Numbered from the stretch's first letter, positions 44,796-54,716 are shown. The stretch is 64,000 nt of DNA from Saprospiraceae bacterium (GCA_041392805.1 JAWKLJ010000001.1:3658001-3722000), one strand, 5' to 3'. Numbers and translations: made by a program. The notes: generated by a model not told the origin, from the letters alone.

Positions 44796-45366
44796 TGCTG
44801 AATTTAAACTAGGCTAATATTGTTTTCTACAATCACATCTATTGATTAGTTCCAACACCACCAACCTAGGCCTGTCTGAAAATGGGTGCTAATTTAGGCT
44901 TTATTCATAAACTATTGAAGATTAGAAATAAGTAATTTGTATAATCCATAGCAGATTAGAAGTTCATGCCTTCAAAGCGTGAATTAGAAGATAATGTTGT
45001 GGTTGCAAATGCTCCTTATCGCGAAATTTGTACAAAAACATAAAAAATATTTAAATTTTATTTAATATACGATACAAAAACATAAGCAACTGTATTTCAA
45101 TTATTTAAAAACAAAAAAAATCAAAGTGTTTTCCCTTTTTTTTCTTCGAATGATAACTAAAAGGAGTGGTGTGCCAAAAAATTGGCCCCGTTTTTGATTT
45201 TATGGCATAGTAATAGAACAATGCTAGTTTTTCCAGCCAGATAATTAAAAATCTTTATTTCTTGGTTTTTTCAAGCTTTGCCGCTTGGTAGCGGTTTCAT
45301 TATCGTGGTTTTGCCAAATCAATTCAAATAATCATTGGGTCTATATGACCTTAAACCCATTTTGCT
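44796..45366. other. 571-bp divergent intergenic region
   Basis: A very AT-rich gap between thrS and the large secreted protein gene. It has homopolymer A and T runs around 45040-45150. No exact TAnnTTTG box, ORF or palindrome was found, so neither gene's promoter can be placed. Confidence 0.4.
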
Positions 45367-48300
45367 ATGAGGCAGCTTTTTGTGTATTGGTGGTACCTTG
45401 GTACCCACAGACCGTCGTATGCTACATTCGAAAAAAACATTTTTCCGGTTCGACTCCATCAAATTGGTGGATTGACAGCAGTTTTATTGTTCTTGCTATG
45501 GCTTAACCCTCATCAAGAACACCTTTGGGCAAATACAAGGTCTTCCTTAATGCCAAGTATTTACCTTGGAGATGATCCCAATAACCCCGCACCTTGCCAG
45601 TGTCTCAACAATAGTACTACACTCTCTAATGGACAATTTAGTACCGTTTTAAGCATCGAGGGGCCAAGTGGACAAACCTGGACGATTACCGACGTGGTAG
45701 GATTGTTTCGCATGGATAGCCCCAACCCGCCAGACCTCCCGCTTCCTGTCATCGTGGGAAAAGTCATCCCTGAGGTAAGTGAAGGGCTTTATCAATTGCC
45801 GGTAAAGCATATCGAAGATGTTGGCTTTTCGGTGACGGTAAGTAATGGCATCGACCCTGATCTAAAAATAAGTGCCGCCTGCTTTTACCCTAATCCGCAA
45901 TTCGTAAACCTCTCGGATGAATATTGTATAAGCAGCTTACCCATTACCCTGGAAGCCGATGTTGGAGGGGTAGCCGGAACAGGCGAATTTAGGATTGATG
46001 GTAACCCTGCCACCATTTTCAATCCCATCCTGCTTGGGCCAGGTGATCATGTGGTGACTTATGCTTTTGATGCAGGGGCGGCCACTTCCGGTGACCTAAC
46101 GGACCCCGGCTGCGAAGTCGTCATTAGCAAAACGGTAAAGGTCCTAAATATTCCTTCTCTTGCCGCTAATTTCAGGGTCCAAATACCGTTGGGGCTGGAT
46201 TGTAAGTCTGTCATCGTCCCTGATATGATACTCGAAGGAGAATATCCGTGTATTGAAACAGACTATATTGTTAATGTGCTTGCCCCTAATGGCGTACCTA
46301 TTGGAAACACGGTTACAGGCGAGTATGCCGGCCAAACACTTATGGTGCGTGTCAGCACCGTCGCGGGTGGCTTTTCGACGATGGGAAGCATTGAAGTGGT
46401 TGATAATACAGCCCCTCAAGTTGAATGTGCTGACAATTTAAGCACGGGGCGAACGATTAGAAGTATTCAATTTATAGAGGGTGTTTTGGAAACAAGCGAT
46501 CCCAGTTTTATTCCAGCAAATTTTTCTTGTCTGTTACCCCAGCTAGAGTCGATTGGTGGTTTTCACTATTTTGATTTGGATACCATTCGTCCTACGGTCA
46601 GTGATTTATATTCTTTCGAGTTTATGGCCGATTTTGGTAAAGGCTTGGCCCTTATCTATCAGGGAGAATTTAATAGCTTCAACGGCCCCTGTCAGGGATA
46701 TGCTGCCTCGACAGCTGCGCTACCTACTGATCAGGGCTATTTTGTGGGAGAAAATAAGGTAGTCGGTTTTTCTACTTACTTAAAAGCAGGCGAACTTTAT
46801 ACCATCCTCACAACCTCTGCTAACCCCTTGATCCTGGGCGATTATACCTGGGCTATTTATGGAACAGGAGAAGGGATTATCGAACAGTTACCATCTACCG
46901 TCGAAGAGTTGTTTTTTACGCTGAATTGTGAAGATTATGAATCGGTTTTAAACAATCCCGAAAGCCTCGATTTCACAGGTAGACCCACAACCTCGGATAA
47001 TTGCTCGGATGTTAGTTTTTCATTTAATGACAATCTCATCTTAAATGGAGATTGTGGAGAGACCATCATTGATCGTCGTTTCACAGTTATAGACGAATCA
47101 GGGAATGAATCAGGGTGTAGTCAAAGCATTTTTTTCGCCCCTTTGACACAAAATGATATTATTAAACCACCCAAGTTTTTCAAAGTGCAATGTGATGAAA
47201 ACTTCCCAGAAACCCCCAATGGCAATCCAGCGCCTTCTTATACAGGCTATCCGATGATTCGAACTTTTTTCGGGGCACATCTGCTCGCCCCTGATTATTG
47301 CAACCTTACGGCTACATATTCGGATCAAATGGCTATGACCAACTGCGGAAACGCTCGTATGTTCAATAGACGTTGGTTTTTTTATGACCAATGTGATCCT
47401 GGTAATCCTGTTTTTTTTGATCAGGTCATCTTTATTGAAGATAATAACAATCCGACCATTACAGCGGATTTGGACAATCTGCCTTACACTACTAGTGCAC
47501 TTGATTGCGAAGCCAAATTAACCATTCCGCTACCTACGGTCACCGACAATTGCTCCGGCTGGGAAGTCATTACAGAGGTAATAACCACAGATAATCCAGC
47601 ACAAGTTTTAGCTGTCATTCCCGATGGAGGCAACCGAGAAGTAACCATTCCGCTAGGCTGTCATATAGTGCGTTATCGAGCCATCGATGATTGTGGAAAT
47701 ATGACCGTAGCAGATTTCCCTCTTTGTACCGAAGATGACCAAGAGCCAGTGGCTATTTGCGATGACAACCTGATTGTGTCCTTGGGGGGAAGTGGCTTGG
47801 GTTTTTTGGAGGCCGAAGACCTTGATGAGGGTAGTGAAGATAATTGTGGCATAGCCTCTATAGCAATTCGAAGGAGGTATACGACCGATCCAACTACTTG
47901 CGATTCCATTGCAGCCTATGATACGGATTGGCTTAATGAAATAGCCTTTGGTTGCTGCGATGCAGGCCATTTGGTAAGGGTTGAGCTGCGCGTAACGGAT
48001 ATTTTTGGCAATTCAAATAAATGTATTACGGCTGTTTCCGTAACAGATAAAGCAGACCCAGATTGTAGCGCCCCTGAAAACGTGAGCATTAGCTGTACCC
48101 TTTTACCCGACGATTTCGACCCCCATAATGCCACTCAAATGACAGCCCTTTTTGGTGGTGCAACGGGGGATGATAATTGTAGTAGTTTTAGTATGAATGA
48201 ATTGACACCTATTGTTAATCTAGATGGATGTGGCGCAGGTACAATCGAGCGTCTTTTCGAAATCGTTGATGGCGCAGGCAATGTATCGCTAGACGAATGC

Positions 48301-50745
48301 AAACAAACCGTCACCATTACGGCTTCACCTGGCTATCGGATTAAATTTCCTAAAGATGTTTTCCAGGAATGTTCGGCAGCTATTGTTGACACCCTGGAAG
48401 TTATCATGGAAGGCTGCGAATCGCTTGTTTTCAGTGTAAAAGACGAAGTCTTTCAAACCTCTGAAGCCTGTAGGCAAATCTTTAGAACCTACCGTATTGA
48501 AGACCAATGTATCCATACCGACTCCTCTCCGCCCCTTGCGATCAGCCGTAATGAGGATTGCGACAATGAAGAAGGAGAAGAAGCGGTTTGGCTGATTATA
48601 GAAGGCGGTACGGCCTTTGTCGATAGAGACAATGATCCACACAACGAGATTCCTTCCATGAACCAGGTTGGCAATAATTGTGGCAGTACCAACCCCGCTG
48701 GACATTGGCGCACCTTAGCATCAAGCGGTTATTGGGAGTACACCCAGGAAATATTGATATTTGACTTGACCGCTCCGGTAATCAGTTCCTCAACAGATAC
48801 GCTTTTTTGTGGTAATGATGGAGAAAACTGTACAGGGTTTGTCGACTTTTCCTTTAGTATTACGGAAACTTGCTCGCCTGAAGGAACCACCGTTAGGGCA
48901 TGGATAGATTTGGACAATAATGGCAATCTAAATGGCGAAATTCCACAAGAAGATATCATAGGGCTGTTCCCAAACTTTAGCATTACAGGTCAATTTCCCT
49001 TGGGAAAACACGCTTTCCAAATCCAGGTGACGGATGGCTGTGACAATAGAACGACTCAAATCGTTCCAATTGAGATCGCAGATTGTAGCATCCTCACCCC
49101 TTCTTGTCGGCTTCCCTTCTCCGTGGAAGTCATGCCACAAAACCCTGTGACCGATGCAGATGGAGATGGGGATTTAGACCTGGGTGCCATCTCGATTTTG
49201 GCCAATGCTGTTTTGGCAGCTAACATCGACGATTGCAATGGTCCTGTCCGGTTTTCTATCCACAGAACAACTGATATTAATAGTGGCAACGCATTACCTG
49301 ACCCCAATGAAGAAGCCATTGTCCTTACTTGCGATGATGTGGAAGAAATGGTAGGAATACGGGTTTATGCATGGGATGCTGCTTATAATCCTACAGCCAT
49401 ACAGCCTGACGGGAGTGTGGGTGGCCCCAATTATAGCTTTTGTACTACGACGATCACCCTGTTAGATACGGAGGGCGTTTGCAATCCGAGCCCAAGCCCT
49501 AGCGGAATCATTTCAGGAGAAATCAGGACCGCAAACGAAGAACCGGTCGAAGGGGTGATGATGCGTATTCGAGACGATATGCCGATGTATGGTCCTACGA
49601 ATGCACAAGGTGCTTTCCGATTGGAAGCCTTAATGGAAGATAGTAGCTACCTGGTTCAACCAGAAATGAATTACGATTTTAAGAATGGCGTATCAACAAT
49701 CGATCTGGTCTTGATTTCCAGGCACATTTTAGGAGAACAACGCCTGGATTCTCCTTATAAAATGATCGCAGCAGACATCAACCGCTCTAATAATATTACG
49801 ACGATTGATATTATTCTTTTGCGACAGCTCATATTGGGTCTTAGCACGACTTTTACCCAAAATACAAGTTGGCGTTTTATTGATGCGCATTATGTCTTTC
49901 CTAATGAAGAAAATCCATGGGAAGAGCCCTTTCCAGAGGTAGTTAAAATCGAGCATTTACAAGCTCATCAGGCCAATGTTGACTTTATTGCCGTCAAGAT
50001 AGGTGACATTAACGGTAATGCGATCCTAAACCAGCTTCAAACGATTGATACCAGAAGTGAAAGGGGGATGTTTTTCATCGACTTAAGGGAAGAAGAGGTA
50101 AAGTCAGGTGATTTCTTTGAGGTCCAGGTGAGTAGTAAAAACTTAGCCCAAATGGAAGGATTTCAGGGAACCTTTTTATTTGATCCTGCCAACCTGCAAG
50201 TGATGGATTTTGCACCGGCAATACTGGGCAATGAGCATGTCAACACGGCGTTATTTGACGAAGGTTTATTGCCATTCAGCTGGCATCGAACAGCGGTTAT
50301 CAACAAAGCGGACAGCCTTCTTTTCACCCTTTCTTTCAGGGCTTTGCAATCTGGAAAATTGAGTGATTGGCTTGTCTTGGGAGATCGAATAACCAAGCGA
50401 GAAGCTTATGGTATAAATGGTGATTGGCAAGCACTGACTTTGCGTTACACAAGCGAGCAAAGAGCAATTAATGGGGAGGGCTTTGAATTGTATCAAAACC
50501 GGCCTAATCCTTTTAGCCAGCAAACCATAATTGGGTTCAACCTACCCGAGTCCAGCGCTGCGAGCCTGAGTATTTTTGACATGAGTGGTAGGTTATTGAA
50601 GCGATTTGAAGGTCAATTCGAACAAGGTTACAATCAGATTTTGATTAATGCCAATGAACTCCCGGCCAAAGGATTACTTTATTATAAATTGGAGACCCAA
50701 TCCTACAGTGCTACCCGCAAAATGATTTTCACAACGAATAATTAA
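45367..50745 (+). CDS. giant secreted T9SS protein with dockerin-like and cohesin-like domains
   Basis: A 1792-residue protein. An unusual N-terminus has about 32 basic/aromatic residues before the hydrophobic segment (GGLTAVLLFLLWL), probably a long signal. Residues 60-1370 are Cys-rich beta modules with recurring DNCS/DNCG and 'D..P' motifs, like HYR/SprB-type repeats of Bacteroidota adhesins. A carboxypeptidase-regulatory-like domain (GIISGEIRTANEEPVEGVMM, about 1378) leads into a dockerin-like pair of EF-hand-type loops (about 1439-1495; ADINRSNNITTIDIILLRQLILG). A cohesin-like domain (about 1568-1680; FEVQVSSKNLAQMEGFQGTFLFD) and a T9SS type A tail (about 1705-1792; LYQNRPNPFSQQT) end it. 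It is expected to be exported and anchored at the surface. A good terminator follows. Confidence 0.9.
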   Translation: MRQLFVYWWYLGTHRPSYATFEKNIFPVRLHQIGGLTAVLLFLLWLNPHQEHLWANTRSSLMPSIYLGDDPNNPAPCQCLNNSTTLSNGQFSTVLSIEGPSGQTWTITDVVGLFRMDSPNPPDLPLPVIVGKVIPEVSEGLYQLPVKHIEDVGFSVTVSNGIDPDLKISAACFYPNPQFVNLSDEYCISSLPITLEADVGGVAGTGEFRIDGNPATIFNPILLGPGDHVVTYAFDAGAATSGDLTDPGCEVVISKTVKVLNIPSLAANFRVQIPLGLDCKSVIVPDMILEGEYPCIETDYIVNVLAPNGVPIGNTVTGEYAGQTLMVRVSTVAGGFSTMGSIEVVDNTAPQVECADNLSTGRTIRSIQFIEGVLETSDPSFIPANFSCLLPQLESIGGFHYFDLDTIRPTVSDLYSFEFMADFGKGLALIYQGEFNSFNGPCQGYAASTAALPTDQGYFVGENKVVGFSTYLKAGELYTILTTSANPLILGDYTWAIYGTGEGIIEQLPSTVEELFFTLNCEDYESVLNNPESLDFTGRPTTSDNCSDVSFSFNDNLILNGDCGETIIDRRFTVIDESGNESGCSQSIFFAPLTQNDIIKPPKFFKVQCDENFPETPNGNPAPSYTGYPMIRTFFGAHLLAPDYCNLTATYSDQMAMTNCGNARMFNRRWFFYDQCDPGNPVFFDQVIFIEDNNNPTITADLDNLPYTTSALDCEAKLTIPLPTVTDNCSGWEVITEVITTDNPAQVLAVIPDGGNREVTIPLGCHIVRYRAIDDCGNMTVADFPLCTEDDQEPVAICDDNLIVSLGGSGLGFLEAEDLDEGSEDNCGIASIAIRRRYTTDPTTCDSIAAYDTDWLNEIAFGCCDAGHLVRVELRVTDIFGNSNKCITAVSVTDKADPDCSAPENVSISCTLLPDDFDPHNATQMTALFGGATGDDNCSSFSMNELTPIVNLDGCGAGTIERLFEIVDGAGNVSLDECKQTVTITASPGYRIKFPKDVFQECSAAIVDTLEVIMEGCESLVFSVKDEVFQTSEACRQIFRTYRIEDQCIHTDSSPPLAISRNEDCDNEEGEEAVWLIIEGGTAFVDRDNDPHNEIPSMNQVGNNCGSTNPAGHWRTLASSGYWEYTQEILIFDLTAPVISSSTDTLFCGNDGENCTGFVDFSFSITETCSPEGTTVRAWIDLDNNGNLNGEIPQEDIIGLFPNFSITGQFPLGKHAFQIQVTDGCDNRTTQIVPIEIADCSILTPSCRLPFSVEVMPQNPVTDADGDGDLDLGAISILANAVLAANIDDCNGPVRFSIHRTTDINSGNALPDPNEEAIVLTCDDVEEMVGIRVYAWDAAYNPTAIQPDGSVGGPNYSFCTTTITLLDTEGVCNPSPSPSGIISGEIRTANEEPVEGVMMRIRDDMPMYGPTNAQGAFRLEALMEDSSYLVQPEMNYDFKNGVSTIDLVLISRHILGEQRLDSPYKMIAADINRSNNITTIDIILLRQLILGLSTTFTQNTSWRFIDAHYVFPNEENPWEEPFPEVVKIEHLQAHQANVDFIAVKIGDINGNAILNQLQTIDTRSERGMFFIDLREEEVKSGDFFEVQVSSKNLAQMEGFQGTFLFDPANLQVMDFAPAILGNEHVNTALFDEGLLPFSWHRTAVINKADSLLFTLSFRALQSGKLSDWLVLGDRITKREAYGINGDWQALTLRYTSEQRAINGEGFELYQNRPNPFSQQTIIGFNLPESSAASLSIFDMSGRLLKRFEGQFEQGYNQILINANELPAKGLLYYKLETQSYSATRKMIFTTNN

Positions 50746-50786
50746 GATTTAAAAGGTGTAATAATAGTGTTTCAAATATGTGTATG

Positions 50787-50820
50787 GGCGTGGAGGAGTT
50801 GCTTCTCCGCGCCTTTTTTT
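50787..50820 (+). terminator. rho-independent terminator after the giant T9SS gene
   Basis: GGCGTGGAG (50787..50795) pairs with CTCCGCGCC (50805..50813, one G-T pair), followed by seven T. It is also close to the stop of the Nramp-like gene on the other strand. Confidence 0.88.
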
Positions 50821-50823
50821 GGC

Positions 50824-51672
50824 TTAGTAGAACAGCTTTGAAAGTCCATATACCCCTACGAGTATAATAGAAACCACACTCACCCAAAAAAACACATCAT
50901 ATACCTTAGATGGCCTAAAACGATCTGCTGTTCGCCGATACCGAAAATGCCAGGCCGCAAAAACCACTAGAAAAAGAATGAGTGAACCCACTATTCCGCC
51001 AGTGAGTACCATTAAGACCGGCATTTCTATAAAAAGGAAAAAAGCCCCCCAAAGCACCGGAAACACCCAAGCCAAAATAGCTATAGATTTTTGCCTTTGC
51101 TTTAGATCAAAGAAGTCAATCCAGCCAATTTGCCCAAAAACATCCGAAAACTGGCGTGTCCAAGCTGCCAATGCGGCAAAAAGGGTAGAAAAAAGGACGA
51201 TAAAAGCCCCAAGCATAAAGGCCGTTCGCGCACCTGGGCCCAAGCTCTCTGTATACATACTGGATAGCGTCTCCACCATTTGATAGCCTGCGGGGATTTC
51301 TCCCTGTGCATGCAAAACCGCTGCACCCAAGAGATAAAAAGCAGCTGTCACTAAGGTGTATACCACCATGGCCAAAATCGCATCGAGGTACATTACCTTC
51401 ATCCAGCCTTTTGCGCGATTTTCATAGTCTTCCGTTGCTTCTGATGGACCCGTTTTTGCAGCATAACCTTTTTCGAGACACCAATAGGTATAGGCAATGA
51501 TCTCATCTCCGCCCACACCCGTTATTCCAAAGGCGCCAAAAGCAACCGCAACGGCTTCTTTGGGCAGTTTGAATTGCAAACCGGATTCAATATCAGCCCA
51601 ATGAATAGCGTAAGGTGTAGCATTCAAAAAAAACAAGGAAACAAAGGTGAAAATCGTAAAAATAGCAATCAT
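50824..51672 (-). CDS. Nramp-like transporter, C-terminal fragment
   Basis: 282 residues carrying the remaining six or seven helices, including AVAVAFGAFGITGVGGDEIIAYTYWCLEKGY, where Nramps have the second substrate-site helix. The ATG lies inside what should be a continuous helix, so independent function is unlikely. The ATGA overlap would in principle permit coupled reinitiation. Confidence 0.7.
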   Translation of the reverse strand: MIAIFTIFTFVSLFFLNATPYAIHWADIESGLQFKLPKEAVAVAFGAFGITGVGGDEIIAYTYWCLEKGYAAKTGPSEATEDYENRAKGWMKVMYLDAILAMVVYTLVTAAFYLLGAAVLHAQGEIPAGYQMVETLSSMYTESLGPGARTAFMLGAFIVLFSTLFAALAAWTRQFSDVFGQIGWIDFFDLKQRQKSIAILAWVFPVLWGAFFLFIEMPVLMVLTGGIVGSLILFLVVFAAWHFRYRRTADRFRPSKVYDVFFWVSVVSIILVGVYGLSKLFY

Positions 51673-52175
51673 GAGGAGTGAAAACTTCTCGATAAAGCCA
51701 TAATAGCCTCAAAAATCATTAAAGCTACGGCTATGGCAATAATCGTTACCCATACAAATAGAGAAACAGCGGGAAAAGCAAGGTTAAGAATGATCGCAAC
51801 ACCTCCTAATACCCCTCCTACCTGCAATATTTTAATGACCATCAAAAAGAAAAAGAGCCAGACAATCCAGCGAGCTTTGCCTAGTTTGGGTCCAGGCAAT
51901 TTATTAAATGCCTGCATCGCCGTTTCGCCGGTCAAAATGGTGTGTCGACCAAATTCCAATTGTACCGTGACCTTGACCAAACAGCTAACCAGGATCACCC
52001 AAAAGGTAATAAATCCAGCTTGGGCACCCAAGGTCGTGGTAGCAATTAATTCCCCGGATCCGACAATGGAGGCTGAAAGCACAAATCCAGGGCCAAGAAA
52101 AGATAATTTTTCTCGAAAACTGGTAGGAGGAGGAGCAATTCGGTCTTTGCTCAGTAAGTATGGATCTTGTTTCAT
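51669..52175 (-). CDS. Nramp-like transporter, N-terminal fragment
   Basis: 168 residues with about four hydrophobic helices (FLGPGFVLSASIVGSGELI, ITFWVILVSCLVKVTVQLEFG, ARWIVWLFFFLMVIKILQVGG, AVSLFVWVTIIAIAVALMIF). It ends in an out-of-frame tail ALSRSFHSS and a TGA that overlaps the next start (ATGA). TATATTTG on the minus strand at 52269..52262 is a likely -7 box for the unit. Confidence 0.7.
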   Translation of the reverse strand: MKQDPYLLSKDRIAPPPTSFREKLSFLGPGFVLSASIVGSGELIATTTLGAQAGFITFWVILVSCLVKVTVQLEFGRHTILTGETAMQAFNKLPGPKLGKARWIVWLFFFLMVIKILQVGGVLGGVAIILNLAFPAVSLFVWVTIIAIAVALMIFEAIMALSRSFHSS

Positions 52176-52397
52176 AAAAGTTGGCTTGATTAGCGATATT
52201 ACTAAAATATTGCTGGATTTTATCCTTTGCTGATTTTTTTTAATGTGCTTCGTAAATAAAACAAATATAAATTGTTTATATGTTTATAAATTCTTAAATT
52301 GTGCGCTAAAATACAACGGTCCTTACCTTAGAAAATAAACAAACGTTTTGGACACACTAATTGGAAACCTCTTTCCTCGTCCAAATAATTTGTTTAT

Positions 52398-53762
52398 ATG
52401 AAAATTTTCAACACTACTCCACAAGGCCTTTTAGTCCCTATTTACTTTTGTTTGCTATGTTTAACGGCTTGTAAAAAAGAAATCGTTGAACCCATTGACA
52501 TCGATTTTGAATTACGGCAAACCTTAGAAGCTATAGCGCCCAACCAAAGTATGTCATACTTTGAATTACCTGCAAGTGATGATTTTTCCAATATTCCTCA
52601 AGATCCCAAAAACCCTATCACGGCTGCAAAGGTCAAATTGGGTAACATGTTATTTCACGAAACGGGCCTGGCACAAGCGGCCATGTTGAATATGGGGAAA
52701 AACACTTATTCCTGTGCTTCCTGTCATTTTGCTGGCGCTGGCTTCCAGGCTGGCCGCCACCAAGGTGTTGGAGAAGGAGGTATTGGTTTTGGGAAAAATG
52801 GAGAAGGGAGAGTCGTTGCAGCTGAATATAAAGTCGAAGAATTAGACGTTCAGCCTATCAGAACGCCATCTGCCATGAATGGTGCCTTTCAAAAAGTCAC
52901 CCTCTGGAATGGCCAATTTGGCGCAACTGGCCCGAATGAGGGTACCGATTATGCCTGGACACCAGACACCCCTCTCGAAGCTAATCACCTTGGATATGAA
53001 GGGCTCGAAACACAGGCTATTGCCGGATTGAAAGTACATCGACTGGAAATTAACAGGGATTTACTGGAATCGCTGGGCTATATTTTGTCTTTCAATGAGG
53101 CATTTCCTGATGTCACCCCCTCTTTCCGATATTCTCGAGAAATGGCAGGTTTAGCCATAGCGGCTTATGAAAGAACCATCCTTGCCAATAAAGCGCCCTT
53201 CCAACAATGGTTGAAAGGAGATGTAAATGCCATCACAGAAGAAGAAAAACATGGTGCACTTCTGTTTTTTGGTAAGGCCAATTGTGCCAGTTGCCATACC
53301 GGCCCAGCCTTGAACAGTATGGAATTTTATGCACTTGGAATGAAAGATTTAATAGATTGCAATTTACCTACAATGGGGACTTCACATACGGATAAAGCCA
53401 ACCTTGGGCGAGCTAGTTTCACCAACCATCCTTGGGATTTCTATAAATTCAAAGTACCTCAATTGTATAATTTAACCGATTCTCCTTTTTATGGCCACGG
53501 TAGTAGTTTTAGGACCGTTAAGGAGGTCGTCATCTACAAGAATGAAGCGGTCCCTGAAAATCAAAATGTATTAGATAGTCAATTACCTGAAACCTTTAAA
53601 CCGCTTTATTTATCAGAACAGGAGATCGATCAATTAACAGCCTTTCTTGAAAATTCACTTAGGGATCCCGATTTGGGTAGGTACCAGCCCTATCAAGTGC
53701 TTTCAGGCAATTGTATTCCCAATAATGACAATCAATCTGCTACTGACTTAGGCTGCAAATAG
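52398..53762 (+). CDS. di-heme cytochrome c peroxidase (CcpA/MauG family) lipoprotein
   Basis: A 454-residue protein with a lipoprotein signal (IYFCLLCLTAC, Cys25). There are two c-type heme sites: CASCH at residues 106-110 (NTYSCASCHFAGAGF) and CASCH at about 296-300 (KANCASCHTGPALNS). The inter-domain segment VQPIRTPSAMNGAF and the later VPQLYNLTDSPFYGHGSSF fit the family. It should reduce peroxide, or oxidise a partner, in the periplasm or at the outer membrane. It is divergent from the Nramp-like unit (222 bp) and followed by a hairpin at 53777..53821. Confidence 0.92.
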   Translation: MKIFNTTPQGLLVPIYFCLLCLTACKKEIVEPIDIDFELRQTLEAIAPNQSMSYFELPASDDFSNIPQDPKNPITAAKVKLGNMLFHETGLAQAAMLNMGKNTYSCASCHFAGAGFQAGRHQGVGEGGIGFGKNGEGRVVAAEYKVEELDVQPIRTPSAMNGAFQKVTLWNGQFGATGPNEGTDYAWTPDTPLEANHLGYEGLETQAIAGLKVHRLEINRDLLESLGYILSFNEAFPDVTPSFRYSREMAGLAIAAYERTILANKAPFQQWLKGDVNAITEEEKHGALLFFGKANCASCHTGPALNSMEFYALGMKDLIDCNLPTMGTSHTDKANLGRASFTNHPWDFYKFKVPQLYNLTDSPFYGHGSSFRTVKEVVIYKNEAVPENQNVLDSQLPETFKPLYLSEQEIDQLTAFLENSLRDPDLGRYQPYQVLSGNCIPNNDNQSATDLGCK

Positions 53763-53776
53763 TTATGATTTAAATG

Positions 53777-53821
53777 TAGCGATAATGGTGGGTCTGTATA
53801 GTCTTTGTTCCATTATCGCTA
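53777..53821. terminator. hairpin between the peroxidase gene and its convergent neighbour
   Basis: TAGCGATAATGG (53777..53788) and CCATTATCGCTA (53810..53821) form 12-bp perfect arms with a 21-nt loop. It lies 15 nt after the peroxidase stop. There is no strong T-run. Confidence 0.6.
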
Positions 53822-53867
53822 TATCCTCTCAGACAAATACCAGTAAAAATCTTGAACGTTTTTTTCA

Positions 53868-54608
53868 CTAATTATTTATTCCCGCTGGCTTCGTCTCTTC
53901 TATGGGCGCTTCCTCTTCCTCTACAGGTTTTTCATTTTTGAAATGAATAGGATGACGCTGATTGTATTTAGAAATAAATGGGAATATTTCCTCCTTTTCT
54001 CTCTTCTTTCTTTTGGTGAATTCGCCTAATAAGATGCCATCCTGAGCGATGATTTTTTCAAAATTTTTGACAGAATATTTTATTTTTTTGCCTGTCTTAA
54101 AATCGAAAAAATACTCTTTAGCTCCTTTGGGAGGTGGGGTATATTCATTTTCATCTCCTTTCGCACTAAGAGCAGACATATCCATTCCGCCTCCTTTGCC
54201 TTTGCTTTCAACAAAATAACAGATGGAACCCACTTTGGTCAATTGATAATTGTCCTTGTAAACATTTTCCCCATCGCTGTATCCCCACATTTTCCCAGGC
54301 TTCACTTTGAAGGTTCGTCCTTCTGGATTTACACAATCAATGCTTTTCTTTTGCATTTCCTGGCTTAAAAAAGTCTTGGGGTCACTGCTATCTGGCTCGT
54401 AGCCAATAATCCAGTAAATGGGAATAGTCGGAGTGTTGTTTTTCCAATCCTCTAATGAGGCATAAAATCCGGGTTTGAACTCAAATCCTTCTTCATATTT
54501 AGAGACAAATTTATCTACTACCTGCTGTGCTTGGGAAGAAAACGCTATAAAGCTAACAAACAGGAACACGGGCAATGTTTTAATCGACATAGTTTTTTCT
54601 TTTTTCAT
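53868..54608 (-). CDS. secreted protein of unknown function
   Basis: A 246-residue protein with signal peptide (SIKTLPVFLFVSFIAFSSQAQ). Translation may start at 54608 or at the internal Met7 (54590). The mature part contains KPGFYASLEDWKNNTPTIP, a 'GxYxSxxDFxNNxP' pattern shared by several uncharacterised Bacteroidota proteins. WGYSDGENVYKDNYQLTKVGSICYFVE and YFFDFKTGKKIKYSVKNFEKIIAQD follow. The C-terminus is charged (PVEEEEAPIEETKP). No catalytic residues are recognised. It is in the same orientation as the next unknown secreted gene upstream, 108 bp away. Confidence 0.75.
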   Translation of the reverse strand: MKKEKTMSIKTLPVFLFVSFIAFSSQAQQVVDKFVSKYEEGFEFKPGFYASLEDWKNNTPTIPIYWIIGYEPDSSDPKTFLSQEMQKKSIDCVNPEGRTFKVKPGKMWGYSDGENVYKDNYQLTKVGSICYFVESKGKGGGMDMSALSAKGDENEYTPPPKGAKEYFFDFKTGKKIKYSVKNFEKIIAQDGILLGEFTKRKKREKEEIFPFISKYNQRHPIHFKNEKPVEEEEAPIEETKPAGINN

Positions 54609-54716
54609 TTAACGTGTCGCAAACTTATTAAATTTTATCTGTATGTATAAGAAGTAAATTTTTCTTGCTTTTCTTTTGATAAAATTTTTCATCTTCCTTT
54701 TTCACTACTTTTTACT

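Larger units (their letters stand above)
50824..52175 (-). pseudogene. Nramp-family transporter, disrupted by a frameshift
   Basis: The two adjacent minus-strand frames (52175..51669 and 51672..50824) together make one Nramp/SLC11-like protein of about 450 residues. Family similarity passes from one frame to the other near 51700. Reading on in the -1 frame after FEAI gives YGFIEKFSLLMIAIFTIFTF with no lost segment, so a single deleted base explains the break. No slippery heptamer is present for programmed shifting. The first helix has SASIVGSGELIATTTLGAQ where true Nramps have the metal-binding DPGN, so manganese or iron transport is doubtful. It could also be a sequencing error. Confidence 0.8.

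Noticed and set aside
45285..45506. Frame overlapping the start of the giant T9SS protein
   Set aside because: It runs in another frame over the N-terminus of a well supported gene and shows no similarity to any family.
51669..51720. Programmed -1 frameshift in the Nramp-like gene
   Set aside because: The bases around the frame change (AGAAGTTTTCAC) contain no X XXY YYZ heptamer in the right phase, and no downstream stimulatory structure was evident.
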